Of a DNA stretch of 64,000 bases, positions 1 through 9,511 are shown in pieces; positions within the stretch are counted from its first letter, which is position 1; every line of letters begins with the position of its first letter. This DNA comes from JANRJY01 sp033763735 (GTDB lineage Bacteria > Bacteroidota > Bacteroidia > Cytophagales > UBA9547), in the NCBI GenBank assembly GCA_033763735.1, contig JANRJY010000020.1, forward strand, positions 1 to 64,000, in the 5' to 3' direction. A model generated the notes under the pieces. It made no database searches. It worked only from the letters and a program-made list of their open reading frames with translations, and was not told where the DNA came from. Both the position numbers and the translations under genes were made by a program.

Positions 1-1014
1 AGCATTGGCAGGACTTACAGTAGCGGTGATTGATCCTGTTTGTCCGGCAGATAAATTTAATGAAGTTGGAGAAACTGAAACACCCGTCACTGCTACTCCC
101 GTACCTACACCCGAATATTGATAGGAAGAAACTACTTCCCATACTGTAGCTTGAATTACGGAAGCAACATTGGTAGGAATAGAGCCAAACTCGCTTGGAA
201 CTCCCAACCCTCTAGGGTCGGATTTGTAAATAGTAGAAAAGTAGGTTACTGCAGCTACATAGGAGCCAACACTATTTAAGTGAATACCATCCGAATATAA
301 ATTCCATATTTTACTATAGCCGGACACTTGTCCGTTTTTCATTTTAGTATTTAGTGAATTAAATACTTCGCCTACTGGTACTATAAGTATTGGTTTATTA
401 GTAGGGGTGTAAGCTCTGGAAGCTACAAGCAAATCTTCGAAAAAATCTTTAGTTTCGTTTGTTCCATCATATCCGTTTGTATTGGTACGATTCCATAAAT
501 TTGTCCATGTATCTGCGGTTAAACTTCCATCAGTGGGTAGTTTATTATCTGGTGTGCGGGGCCAACGCATGTATATATAATATTGGGCATTGGGGTTTCG
601 ACCATTAGCTAAATTAACATAGTTATTAATCATCACTTTATCACCATCCGCACCTTCAATGCCTCTGTCAAATGGTTGGAGTGATATAGCATCCCAGTTA
701 TAATTGGGAAATGCATTTGTAGGAACCCCATATGGCGATTCTGTAAATCCGTCATTAGGATGATCCCACAACCATTGTAGAGGTGCACCAGGAATCATTT
801 GCCTAGCCCATATATGTGTATTGCCTCTACTTTCGGCTAGTGCTTTAAGTCCATTGTAATTGATTGCATCAGTCACACTATTTCCAATCAAATAAATGCG
901 CATGGTACTTTGACCGAATGACGCAAAAACGGAAACAAACAAATAATTAACAATCATAAATGCTTTTATAAAAGTCTTTAAGATGCTTGACCTATTATGT
1001 AGTATATTTTTCAT
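1..1014 (-). CDS. Secreted SGNH-type hydrolase with Ig-like domain (3' end outside window)
   Basis: The reading frame is open from the ATG at 1014 to the window edge (338 codons) and would continue past position 1. A signal peptide ends near residue 35 (hydrophobic run, then SFGQ). The mature part starts with IYLIGNSVTD, a GNS variant of the GDSL block, and holds DGIH at D242-H245, the DxxH dyad of SGNH hydrolases. Residues from about 317 (VSVSPTSLNLSAGQ) begin a group 2 bacterial Ig-like (Big_2) domain. The family acts on ester-linked groups of polysaccharides; substrate unknown. An in-frame ATG at 1071 lies just after a TACTTTTG element (1082-1089, minus strand) and is an alternative start. 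It is encoded next to a hybrid two-component regulator, a common arrangement for polysaccharide-use genes. Confidence 0.75.
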   Translation of the reverse strand, partial: MKNILHNRSSILKTFIKAFMIVNYLFVSVFASFGQSTMRIYLIGNSVTDAINYNGLKALAESRGNTHIWARQMIPGAPLQWLWDHPNDGFTESPYGVPTNAFPNYNWDAISLQPFDRGIEGADGDKVMINNYVNLANGRNPNAQYYIYMRWPRTPDNKLPTDGSLTADTWTNLWNRTNTNGYDGTNETKDFFEDLLVASRAYTPTNKPILIVPVGEVFNSLNTKMKNGQVSGYSKIWNLYSDGIHLNSVGSYVAAVTYFSTIYKSDPRGLGVPSEFGSIPTNVASVIQATVWEVVSSYQYSGVGTGVAVTGVSVSPTSLNLSAGQTGSITATVSPANA

Positions 1015-1293
1015 GTTTTTTGGATATTTAGTTAAATGAATAATGAAGAAAACCAATAGGAGTTGCCTCATTTTATGATTACAAAAGTATACTGGAAGTT
1101 TATTTTCTATGGATAATATTGTATCTATTTAAGATAAATTTGTACTATACCTATAAATGTATGATTTCTACATGTTTAGGTGATCAATTATGTAATTGTG
1201 ATAAAATCGTATGGAGCGAAAAACACAATTTTATCTAAGCACAGATTTTGAGCTATAACAGAGGATAATATTTACAAATTGATTTATAAAAAA

Positions 1294-4200
1294 TTACGCT
1301 ACTCTAAAATTAACGTGGGTGCGGATATATTCTGATGGTGTACTACCGTATTCTTCTTTAAAACAACGTGCAAAGTAATTTGCATATTCGAAGCCTACTT
1401 CAAAAGCTACTTGTGCAATATCTGTATTTCCTTTATCGAAAAAACTAGCGGCTCTTCGCAACCGATACTGACGAATAAAGTCATTAGGATGCTTGCCTAC
1501 AAGTGCTTGGAATTTTTTGAAAAACAATGATCTACCCATTCCTACCAAATGTGCCATTTTATCTACCGTAAAATCTGAATTGGAAATATTTTCTTCTACT
1601 ATCTCAATAATATTCCGCAAGAATTTATCTTCCACTACTTCAATCAAAACTTCCTTTGGGTCTTTACCTACCGCTTTACCAAATTTTTCTTTAAGTCTTG
1701 TTCTACTTTCCAATATATTTTTAATGCGCGACAATAATACTTGTCTATCGAATGGTTTAGTAATATACTCATCCGCACCTACTTCATATCCTTCCATACG
1801 TGCTTCATTGGCACTCTTTGCTGTAAGAAGTACTACGGGAATATGACTGGTGATGTCATTAGTTTTTATGAGTTTGCATAGTTCTAGCCCGTCCAATATT
1901 GGCATCATGATATCGCATATAATAATATCGGGCATTAGTCCAGTTGCTAATAAATATCCTTCATTTCCATTACTTGCTTCTGAAATTTGGTAATAATCGA
2001 TCAGACAAAGTTTTAGAAATGCACGCAAATCAGCATTGTCCTCAATAATTAATATTTTTTTGAGTGGAATGTTCGATGCATCAGAAACATAATTATCTGA
2101 TAATAGCAAATCGCTGATAACTGTACTCTTAATTTCAGTATTATGTTTTGAAATGGGCTCTTGAGTCTCAACATAAGGTAATTTTACGATAAAAGTGGTT
2201 TCTTCCATTTCCACACTTTTTACCTCTATACTACCTTCTAATAGTTCTATTAATTTGTATGTAAGCGACAAGCCCACACCTATACCTTCTGTTTGCTTTA
2301 CATTTTCGTTATCAACTCTATAGAAGCGATTAAATATTTTATCGAGTTTATTTGAGTCAATTCCTATTCCATTATCTGTGATTGCGATACAAATCATGGG
2401 AAAATTTGATTGGTTTTCGATGGATAGTTTGATAGAAACTTTGGCACCGAAGTTGGGTTTAATATTATTTTTCGCTTCAGTATATTTGAATGCATTCGAA
2501 AGCAGGTTGTATATAATTTCCTCCAATTTCTCCGTATCAATGTTACAGTTTTTTATATCTGAAGGTATATCTACTTCAAAGTCAATTTGTTTGGTTTCAG
2601 CTAGGTAATTAAATGTGCTCGAAAGTTCTTTGATTTTAGCGCCAATATTTATTACACTGGTATTCACTCTTTTTACGCCTTCATCAACCATGGATAATTC
2701 TAACAATTGATGAATAAGTCGCTGCAACCTTTGTGCATTACGTTCCATTATGTCATATAGCCCTCTTCTGCTAATATCCTCATCTTCATAACGAAGCTTA
2801 TCAAGTGGACCTAGTAGTAAGGTTAATGGTGTTTTAAATTCATGAGAAATATTTGTTAAAAAACGTGATTTCAATTCATCCAATTCCTTTAGTTTGCGCG
2901 ATTGTATTTCTATTTCTTCATAAGCATTGGAGTTGTCAAGTGCAATAGATATATAGGATGCTAAATTTTGAATAATATTAAAATGCACTTGGAGATAAGC
3001 CTCTTTCTGGTAACTTTTAGCAAGCAAAACGCCAATTACTTCTTTATTTATGTTAATCAAAGGCATATAAACTACTGACTTTGGGCTTTTATCTTTGGTA
3101 TATAAATCTATTTTTTTGTTCAGATATTTACCTATTTCTGTTTCCAAATCTGTCATAAAAACAGGCACAGCGTTATGTACGCACCAAACAGAAAGTCTGT
3201 CTTCATCGGAAAGTGAAAGACGACTTGCCTTAATTTTATTATCGGGTCCAGAATAACCATAAAATTCAATTACATTATCTGATTTATTCACAATTCCAAT
3301 AGAAAAATCCTCTGCATCCATCACAGAGTTTAAACTTTGGTACACTCTTTCAATTATATCAATTGCCTTTATGGATGAAGTTATTTTTTGACCCATTTCA
3401 GCTAGAGTCTGTATATTTTTATATTGTAATTCTATTTCATCTTTTTGTGTTTTCAATGCTTCGTTAGCTTGATTTAAGTTTTTAGTTTGTTCTTCCACTG
3501 TTCGTTTGAGCAGTATTTTTTGGGAGTTAATAGCCTTAGCTTTTATCCATAAAACAAGTAAAATTATACTCAAAAATAATAAGGCAAGCATTCCTTTAAA
3601 CCAAAATGTATTCCAAAAAGGAGGATGAATTATGATTGTCAATTCACTGGGTATTGGATTCCATATCTGGTCCATATTACTCGATTTTACTTTAAAAATA
3701 TACTTGCCATGAGGTAGGTTTGTATAAGTTGCATGATTTTGGCCTGTGGTTATTAACGACCAATCCTTATCCCAACCTTCAAGTTTGTATAAAAAATTAT
3801 TCTTAGTTGGATTTGAATAATGTAAAGATGCGAACCCTAGCGTAAATGCTTGGTCATTTTCATGTAATTCAATTAAATTGGTATATGAAATGTCCTTTTG
3901 TAACAATATTCGTCCATTTACAGTATCACCAACATTAACTAATTTTTGCAGTATTCGCAATTCAGTTATTACTGTTTTGGGTTGTATAGGATTATCAATT
4001 ATACTATCCGGATCGAAATATAGGAGGCCATTTACACCCCCAAAAAACATTTCACCTTTTTTGTTTTTATAATAGGATCCAATACTGAACTCATCTCCTG
4101 GAAGTCCATCTGACTTTGTAAAGACCCTAATTTTTTTAGTCTTGGCATCGATTTTAGCCAATCCTTTATCTGTGCTTACCCAGTAGTTTTTATGACTATC

Positions 4201-5964
4201 TTCTAATATACCTCTGATATTAAAATGCGGCAATCCATCACGAGTGGTATATTGTTTTACAAACTTTACAGAATCAGATGCGTACACAAAAATACCATTG
4301 TTCGTACCTATATATACCTGATTGTCAGTGGTTAGTAATATGCAATAAGTTTCAAGAATGTGTTCTGAGGGAAAATAATAGTTATTAATTTTTTTGGATG
4401 AAATATTGTATTTTATAAATCCATTTTTTGAATGCCCAGCCCATATATTTCCATCCTTGTCCTCCATCATACTCCAAAAATAATTTTGTTGATTTAAAAA
4501 ATCGTTTCTATTAAAATTTTTATAATGTCTAAAAATTCCTGAAGTACACTCAAAATAATCTACACCTGCATCTGCAAATGCTAGCCATAAATTTCCATCT
4601 TTAGTTGGCAATATAAATCGGTAAGCCCATCCACCTGGAATTTTGTTACTTACGTTATCAGTAGTTTGATAATGCGTAAATTTTGTCTTATTATTTTTGG
4701 TTGTTATTTTATTCAATGTCCACAGCCATGGAGCAACCCATATATTGCCTTTATTATCTCCCGTAATAAAACCATATGGTGAATTGGAATGAAATTTGTT
4801 TTTAGATCTGTTTTCTGCTTTAAATTTGGTAATAACATTAGTGTTTCGGTTCCAACGATTTAAAGTTAAATCTCCAGCGTATATCCAAACATTTCGAAGG
4901 GTATCTTCAAATATTCCTGAAACCAAATTATGACTAATGGAACTATTATTTTTTTGGTTTCGCTGAAGAAAATGAAATTTTTTTGCATTTAAGTCTAGCT
5001 TCGACACTCCTCCCTTGGTAGTAGAAATCCAAAGTACATTTGAATTGTCAATTAGTAATGAATTTAGTGAATTTGCACTTATGCTTAATGCATCATCGGG
5101 ATCATGCTTATATAAAGTTGTATTATTATTATATGGATTATGTGATATCAATCCATTTTCAGTGGCAATCCATAAATTTCCAGCATTGTCTTGAACTATT
5201 TTTTGAATATTTTTATAAAATCCTATTTGATCGCATATGGGTTTACACAAATCATATTGTTTGGTTTCAATATTAAAATTCCAAATACCTTCTCCAGCAG
5301 CCCATAGTACGGAATCTTTATCAAAAAATATTTCATAGATACTATAATTGTATTTTGATGTTGCATTTTTTGGGGCGTTGTATATTTTATATTTACCAGT
5401 TTTAGGGTCCAAATTCAACAAGCCCTGATAACCAATTCCAAACCATAACATTCCTTCACTGTCTTCAACTATGGATTTACTGTACCTATAGAAATAATCA
5501 ATTTTATCAACTATAATGGAAATTTGTTTGGTCAACTTGTTGAATGAAAGTATTTTACCTTCTTTACATAGGAAATAGAATATACCATTTTTTGCCTGAA
5601 ATATTGCACCTACACTATATTTCAATTCCGAAACATTACTTATTTGTCCAGTGGTTGGATTTAAAATTGAAAGCAATTCATTTTTGTTTTGAATCCATAA
5701 ATGTCCCTCTCTATCTAAGTAAATATAGTCTACATTACCCGGATAAGGTACAAAATTGATTCCATCATACCTTGCCAATCCACCTCCGGTACCAAACCAA
5801 ATAAACCCTTTTTGATCTTGGATAATATCAAAAACAACCGAATGTGGAAGCCCATTTTCTGTTGTTATTTTTTCAAATCTATTTTGAGGTGTCTGAGCCG
5901 ATATGCTGAAAGCAATTGAATTTGAAAAAAAAATTAACAAGAAAATAAGTTTTGAAATAGGCAT
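1294..5964 (-). CDS. Hybrid two-component system regulator (one-protein sensor kinase/receiver/AraC)
   Basis: At 1556 residues this is a complete HTCS protein. In order it has a signal peptide (1-24), periplasmic Reg_prop beta-propeller repeats (about 30-690, many WFGT/LWxxT blades), a Y_Y_Y domain (about 720-790), one membrane segment (about 797-818) and a short coiled coil. A GAF-like domain follows (about 860-1000), then HisKA with phospho-acceptor H1041 in SHEFKTPLT, HATPase_c (NLLSNAFKY), a receiver with D1351 in CDIMMPILDG, and a C-terminal AraC helix-turn-helix (about 1455-1550). Such proteins sense oligosaccharides in the periplasm and activate adjacent polysaccharide genes. The GAF between membrane and kinase is not part of the usual HTCS plan. 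The ATG at 5964 gives a good signal peptide. Its target is inferred only from position; the SGNH hydrolase gene lies downstream on the same strand. Confidence 0.93.
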   Translation of the reverse strand: MPISKLIFLLIFFSNSIAFSISAQTPQNRFEKITTENGLPHSVVFDIIQDQKGFIWFGTGGGLARYDGINFVPYPGNVDYIYLDREGHLWIQNKNELLSILNPTTGQISNVSELKYSVGAIFQAKNGIFYFLCKEGKILSFNKLTKQISIIVDKIDYFYRYSKSIVEDSEGMLWFGIGYQGLLNLDPKTGKYKIYNAPKNATSKYNYSIYEIFFDKDSVLWAAGEGIWNFNIETKQYDLCKPICDQIGFYKNIQKIVQDNAGNLWIATENGLISHNPYNNNTTLYKHDPDDALSISANSLNSLLIDNSNVLWISTTKGGVSKLDLNAKKFHFLQRNQKNNSSISHNLVSGIFEDTLRNVWIYAGDLTLNRWNRNTNVITKFKAENRSKNKFHSNSPYGFITGDNKGNIWVAPWLWTLNKITTKNNKTKFTHYQTTDNVSNKIPGGWAYRFILPTKDGNLWLAFADAGVDYFECTSGIFRHYKNFNRNDFLNQQNYFWSMMEDKDGNIWAGHSKNGFIKYNISSKKINNYYFPSEHILETYCILLTTDNQVYIGTNNGIFVYASDSVKFVKQYTTRDGLPHFNIRGILEDSHKNYWVSTDKGLAKIDAKTKKIRVFTKSDGLPGDEFSIGSYYKNKKGEMFFGGVNGLLYFDPDSIIDNPIQPKTVITELRILQKLVNVGDTVNGRILLQKDISYTNLIELHENDQAFTLGFASLHYSNPTKNNFLYKLEGWDKDWSLITTGQNHATYTNLPHGKYIFKVKSSNMDQIWNPIPSELTIIIHPPFWNTFWFKGMLALLFLSIILLVLWIKAKAINSQKILLKRTVEEQTKNLNQANEALKTQKDEIELQYKNIQTLAEMGQKITSSIKAIDIIERVYQSLNSVMDAEDFSIGIVNKSDNVIEFYGYSGPDNKIKASRLSLSDEDRLSVWCVHNAVPVFMTDLETEIGKYLNKKIDLYTKDKSPKSVVYMPLININKEVIGVLLAKSYQKEAYLQVHFNIIQNLASYISIALDNSNAYEEIEIQSRKLKELDELKSRFLTNISHEFKTPLTLLLGPLDKLRYEDEDISRRGLYDIMERNAQRLQRLIHQLLELSMVDEGVKRVNTSVINIGAKIKELSSTFNYLAETKQIDFEVDIPSDIKNCNIDTEKLEEIIYNLLSNAFKYTEAKNNIKPNFGAKVSIKLSIENQSNFPMICIAITDNGIGIDSNKLDKIFNRFYRVDNENVKQTEGIGVGLSLTYKLIELLEGSIEVKSVEMEETTFIVKLPYVETQEPISKHNTEIKSTVISDLLLSDNYVSDASNIPLKKILIIEDNADLRAFLKLCLIDYYQISEASNGNEGYLLATGLMPDIIICDIMMPILDGLELCKLIKTNDITSHIPVVLLTAKSANEARMEGYEVGADEYITKPFDRQVLLSRIKNILESRTRLKEKFGKAVGKDPKEVLIEVVEDKFLRNIIEIVEENISNSDFTVDKMAHLVGMGRSLFFKKFQALVGKHPNDFIRQYRLRRAASFFDKGNTDIAQVAFEVGFEYANYFARCFKEEYGSTPSEYIRTHVNFRVA

Positions 5965-6137
5965 CTAAATGCAAAATGTATATCGAAGCTACAAACAAAA
6001 GTTAAATTATTGTACAATTAGAAGAATTAATTATATTATACTGAGATAATTTAAGTCAAACCAGTTTTTATTAAAGTGTAGACAGATACAATTTCTTTTC
6101 TAAAATAAAATTTTCGAATTGAATCATCTTAAATACT

Positions 6138-6145
6138 TAATTTTG
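6138..6145 (+). promoter_or_regulatory. Candidate -7 element (TAATTTTG) of the DUF4159 gene
   Basis: TAATTTTG fits the Bacteroidota -7 consensus TAnnTTTG and ends 5 bases before the ATG at 6151. The upstream TTG (6119-6121) is only 16 bases away, so the -33 element is uncertain. A start site 5-8 bases downstream would make the transcript nearly leaderless. Confidence 0.45.
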
Positions 6146-6150
6146 AAAGT

Positions 6151-6810
6151 ATGAAAATGAAAAAGGGAATATATCTGTTATCTATTTTTTTGCTTGCAAA
6201 CTTTACAGATGCCCAATCCATTAAAATAGCCAAACTCAAATACAATGGCGGTGGCGATTGGTATGCTAACAAAACCTCATTACCCAACTTAATTGCATTT
6301 TGTAATAAAAATTTGCGTACTAATTTATTTCCGGAAGAAGATATCGTTGAAGTGGGAAGTAAAGATATTTTCGGTTACCCATTTGTACACATGACCGGTC
6401 ATGGCAATGTGGCATTTAGCTTTACGGAAGCCCAAAACCTACGCAATTACCTTATAGGAGGTGGATTTTTGCATATCGATGATAATTATGGATTAGATAA
6501 GTTCATAAGGATAGAAATGAAAAAAGTATTTCCGGAGCTCGATTTTGTGGAACTACCTTTCAACCACCCGGTATATCATCAAAAATATGAATTCAATAAT
6601 GGATTACCCAAAATCCACGAACACGATGGCAAACCAGCTCAAGGTTTTGGTTTGATTTATGAAGGGCGATTGGTATGTTTTTATAGTTATGAATGTGATT
6701 TGGGCAATGGTTGGGAAGATCAAAGCCTCTATAAAGATCCGGAAGAAAAAAGGCAACAAGCACTCCGAATGGGTGCAAATTTGATTACTTACTGTTTTAC
6801 ACAACTTTAG
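6151..6810 (+). CDS. DUF4159 domain-containing exported protein
   Basis: This 219-residue protein has a signal peptide (GIYLLSIFLLANFTDAQ, cleavage near residue 22). The rest is one DUF4159 domain: GGGDWYANKTSLPNL, then VHMTGHGNVAF, LIGGGFLHIDDNYGLD, and a C-terminal block with EGRLVCFYSYECDLGNGWED. The domain resembles glutamine-amidotransferase-like folds and is usually encoded near MoxR/DUF58 gene sets; no enzymatic activity is established. Here it stands alone. Two ATGs six bases apart (6151 and 6157) both give a valid signal peptide; the second allows a slightly longer leader after the promoter. Function unknown, probably periplasmic or outer-membrane-facing. Confidence 0.85.
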   Translation: MKMKKGIYLLSIFLLANFTDAQSIKIAKLKYNGGGDWYANKTSLPNLIAFCNKNLRTNLFPEEDIVEVGSKDIFGYPFVHMTGHGNVAFSFTEAQNLRNYLIGGGFLHIDDNYGLDKFIRIEMKKVFPELDFVELPFNHPVYHQKYEFNNGLPKIHEHDGKPAQGFGLIYEGRLVCFYSYECDLGNGWEDQSLYKDPEEKRQQALRMGANLITYCFTQL

Positions 6811-6840
6811 TAATAAATTGGGTTCAATTCCGTTAATTAA

Positions 6841-6880
6841 TTGTAGCGTATTTAAGTAAACTTACTTACATTTGTAAGTC
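6841..6880 (+). promoter_or_regulatory. Promoter and candidate operator of the desaturase gene
   Basis: The -7 element TACATTTG (6867-6874) lies inside a perfect palindrome, ACTTACA-TT-TGTAAGT (6864-6879). A TTG at 6841-6843 is the best -33 candidate, though its 23-base spacing is long. A palindrome over the -7 box is what a TetR-type or similar dimeric repressor would need. The leader to the ATG at 6941 is about 60 bases. Confidence 0.5.
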
Positions 6881-6940
6881 AATGTTAAACATTTTACGTA
6901 AACAATAACTTATAATAGATCATTAAACATCTATAAAAAA

Positions 6941-7711
6941 ATGACAGCAATTCTTATATTCTTCTTCGCTCATTGGTATCTTTCTTTATTCAGTCAAACA
7001 TTCTTTTTGCATCGATATGCTGCTCATAAAATGTTTACTATGAATCCATTTTGGGAAAAGTTTTTCTTTTTGTTTCAATTTGTAACTCAAGGGGCATCTT
7101 ATTTGTCACCTAGAGCTTACTCCATTTTGCATCGCATGCATCATGCGTATAGCGATACCGAAAAAGACCCTCATTCACCTCACCATAGCAAAAACGTGTT
7201 TGAGATGATGTGGAAAACCAAAAATGTGTATCAAGAATATTTAGAACATAAACGTGCACCTGAAGAACGATTTATTTTGGATGTACCCCATTGGGAAAAT
7301 CTTGAAAAAATAGGCGAATCGTGGTTTTTTAGAATATTCTTTGGTACTTTATATGTATTGTTTTATATCAATTTTGTACCTGCCGGAATGTGGTACTTAT
7401 ATTTATTGTTGCCAATACATTTCTTGATGGGACCTATTCATGGTGCTATTGTAAATTGGAGTGGTCATGTACATGGTTATCAAAACTTTAACGCCAATGA
7501 CAAATCACGTAATACTTTGATGTGGGATTTCCTTTGTTTGGGTGAATTATTTCAAAACAACCATCACATGTATCCACGCAAAGCCAATTTGGCACTTAAA
7601 TGGTTTGAGTTTGATCCTACTTATCAAATGATTCGGATTTTCAATGCATTGGGCATTGTGAAAATAAAACCTCAAACAGTGGCTGTAGAGTACGGAGTAG
7701 GTACTTTTTAA
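6941..7711 (+). CDS. Membrane fatty-acid (acyl-CoA) desaturase
   Basis: The 256-residue protein has the three histidine clusters of type 1 membrane desaturases: HRYAAHK (about 24-30), HRMHHAY (about 65-71) and NNHHMYP near residue 205. These bind the di-iron centre. The membrane segments before and after (FAHWYLSLFSQTFF; GTLYVLFYINFVP; LYLLLPIHFL) fit the family. It introduces a cis double bond into acyl chains to adjust membrane fluidity; delta-9 specificity is likely but not shown. The length is typical of bacterial short forms with no cytochrome b5 domain. A palindrome overlaps its promoter, suggesting repression. The stop codon overlaps the end of the convergent gene by 4 bases. Confidence 0.9.
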   Translation: MTAILIFFFAHWYLSLFSQTFFLHRYAAHKMFTMNPFWEKFFFLFQFVTQGASYLSPRAYSILHRMHHAYSDTEKDPHSPHHSKNVFEMMWKTKNVYQEYLEHKRAPEERFILDVPHWENLEKIGESWFFRIFFGTLYVLFYINFVPAGMWYLYLLLPIHFLMGPIHGAIVNWSGHVHGYQNFNANDKSRNTLMWDFLCLGELFQNNHHMYPRKANLALKWFEFDPTYQMIRIFNALGIVKIKPQTVAVEYGVGTF

Positions 7712-8145
7712 AATTTGCTTTGTAATATTTCAGAATAAATTACTGCTTTCCCTGTAGTCGATTTATTCTTGAAATCATTTCTGATTTCTTTCGCTAGTTT
7801 ACTCGATTTTGATGATTTTAATTCAATTACCTGAATTTTATCGTCATCGGTAAGTAATGATTGACCTTCAACAATTGAGGCATACGGATCCACAGTTGTG
7901 TCGATACTTACATATTCTATTTTTGCTTCCGGTTCGTGATAAAATTGCCTGATTATCTGTTTTTCATCCGATTCATTATCTTTTATTTCTTCAAATGATT
8001 CTTGTGAAGAAAGTGACCTAGTCGGATTGCTGTTAATTAGTTCCCTTTGTGCTTTTTCGGCTTTAGCTTTTTGTTGATTTTGCCAAAATCGAAACAAGTA
8101 ATAAGCAGTTATAGCAAAGGTCCAAAATATGACTTTATAGTCCAT
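7708..8145 (-). CDS. Small membrane-anchored protein of unknown function
   Basis: I do not recognise this 145-residue protein. Residues 5-20 (VIFWTFAITAYYLFRF) form one membrane helix. A basic, Gln/Ala-rich stretch follows (NQQKAKAEKAQRE), then an acidic linker and a C-terminal segment rich in Lys and Ser (LKSSKSSKLAKEIRNDFKNK). It looks like a single-pass protein with a soluble tail, probably cytoplasmic. The ATG at 8145 gives the helix at the very N-terminus. It ends tail-to-tail on the desaturase gene with a 4-base overlap. Confidence 0.65.
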   Translation of the reverse strand: MDYKVIFWTFAITAYYLFRFWQNQQKAKAEKAQRELINSNPTRSLSSQESFEEIKDNESDEKQIIRQFYHEPEAKIEYVSIDTTVDPYASIVEGQSLLTDDDKIQVIELKSSKSSKLAKEIRNDFKNKSTTGKAVIYSEILQSKF

Positions 8146-8457
8146 TATTCCACATTTAGGGATGATTAAGTAAATGTAATCTACAAAAATGTTTTTGCAT
8201 GAAATAGAAATAAAAAAATAATTAGTTTTTTTTTAATGTTATAGCAACATATTAGATTTTTCTTCGTAAAATTGTACTATAAATATAAATTATTGTATTT
8301 TATCGGAAACTAAGACGAATAAATGAAGTAATAAAATTTATAAAATATTTCAAAAAGGTTAGAACAAAACAAAAAGATATGCGTAAAAGTATATTTAGTA
8401 CAAAAGAAAATTATTTTTTTTAATTAGGTTTAGGTTTGGTTAATTTAACTCAAAAAG
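8146..8457. other. AT-rich intergenic stretch without a visible gene
   Basis: This gap of about 310 bases separates the membrane-anchored protein from the polysaccharide operon. It is very AT-rich with many A and T runs and no conserved ORF. A 14-codon plus-strand frame near 8380 is too short and unsupported to call. The only clear signal is the terminator at its right edge. Confidence 0.6.
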
Positions 8458-8484
8458 TCCTCTAAAATTTTTAGAGGATTTTTT
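8458..8484. terminator. Bidirectional intrinsic terminator of the polysaccharide operon
   Basis: The arms TCCTCTAAAA (8458-8467) and TTTTAGAGGA (8469-8478) form a 10-bp stem. On the plus strand six T follow (8479-8484, overlapping the stop codon of the epimerase gene); on the minus strand five T follow (complement of 8452-8456). It therefore ends transcription of the four-gene minus-strand operon. Confidence 0.8.
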
Positions 8485-9418
8485 ATTTCTTCTTAGTGAG
8501 CAAATCAAAAATCTTCAAGCACTCATCTTCAAAGTGCGAAATAGTCTGTATATCAATAAAATTTCTCAGTTTTGCAGAGCTTACGAACAAATCATCCGGA
8601 TATATATTGGTGTCCTTATCATTAAATTTTAATGGTATTTCTTTTCCAAATTTTTGTAAATAACACTTTTGCACAATTTTAGCAATTTCGATCATTTTGA
8701 ATGTTTGTTGCCCACTAAGGTTAAAGGTGTCATTTGGAGCATTTTTATTTATTAATTGATCAACAGAACTGCATACATCACCCATCCAAATAAAATCACG
8801 AATAGCTTGACCGTTGGATGTAAGTACAATTTCTTTTTTCTCATATGCGGATTTTGTCAAATCATTGAGAACCAAATACCATTTGGAAGTATTTGCATCC
8901 TTGGGGCAGCCATAAGAATTGGTGAGCCTGATTATAGAGTAAGGAAGCTTGTAGGTAATACCAAACTGTTTCACTATATACTCGGCAAACAAATGCGTAG
9001 TGCCATAATCGTTTACAGGCATTACTTCCGTAGTTTCGGTAATGTTGCCGGAGTATTTGCCATAAACCTGAAAAGTTGAAAAATAGATAAAATGCTTGAG
9101 TGATTTATTCTTAAAATATTCAACCAAATTTCGGGTACCGAGGGTGTTTACTTCAATAGCTAGTTTGAAATAATTTTCTACAAATCCATCATTAACACTC
9201 CCAGCATGAATCACATAATCAAATTCCAGATTTTCAAGTTTGGTTTTGATATCATTGAAGTCAGCCAAATCTGCATGTATTACATGAAATTTGGCTTTTG
9301 TATTAAGTTTTCTATAGTTTTTGGCGAGTGCCCATACTTCATAACCGTTTTCACAAAAATATTCTGTTAGCCAAGAGCCTAAGTTGCCCAATCCACCTGT
9401 AATCAGTATTTTACTCAT
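8483..9418 (-). CDS. NAD-dependent sugar epimerase/dehydratase (extended SDR)
   Basis: The 311-residue protein starts with the Rossmann motif ITGGLGNLG (G8, G9, G11, G14), and the FSTFQVYG segment carries the SDR Ser/Thr. The catalytic Tyr is Y138 in DYGTTHLFAE, but the partner residue of YxxxK is histidine (H142) rather than lysine. It most likely makes or tailors a nucleotide-activated sugar for surface polysaccharide, last in an operon with RfbF, so its substrate may be a CDP-sugar. A role as CDP-abequose or CDP-paratose synthase is possible, but the CDP-glucose 4,6-dehydratase expected between them is not in the window. It starts at ATG 9418 and ends at the operon terminator. Confidence 0.8.
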   Translation of the reverse strand: MSKILITGGLGNLGSWLTEYFCENGYEVWALAKNYRKLNTKAKFHVIHADLADFNDIKTKLENLEFDYVIHAGSVNDGFVENYFKLAIEVNTLGTRNLVEYFKNKSLKHFIYFSTFQVYGKYSGNITETTEVMPVNDYGTTHLFAEYIVKQFGITYKLPYSIIRLTNSYGCPKDANTSKWYLVLNDLTKSAYEKKEIVLTSNGQAIRDFIWMGDVCSSVDQLINKNAPNDTFNLSGQQTFKMIEIAKIVQKCYLQKFGKEIPLKFNDKDTNIYPDDLFVSSAKLRNFIDIQTISHFEDECLKIFDLLTKKK

Positions 9419-9511
9419 AATATCAACCTTATTTCAAAACTATGAATATTAAAGTAATATCAAAATTAATTTTAGTGAAGTATTTTGGTTGTAGAAATTG
9501 ATATAAGAAAA

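Noticed and set aside
8380..8430. 14-codon plus-strand ORF in the gap before the terminator at 8458
   Set aside because: It is too short, has no clear ribosome-binding site, and no plus-strand gene follows that it could lead.
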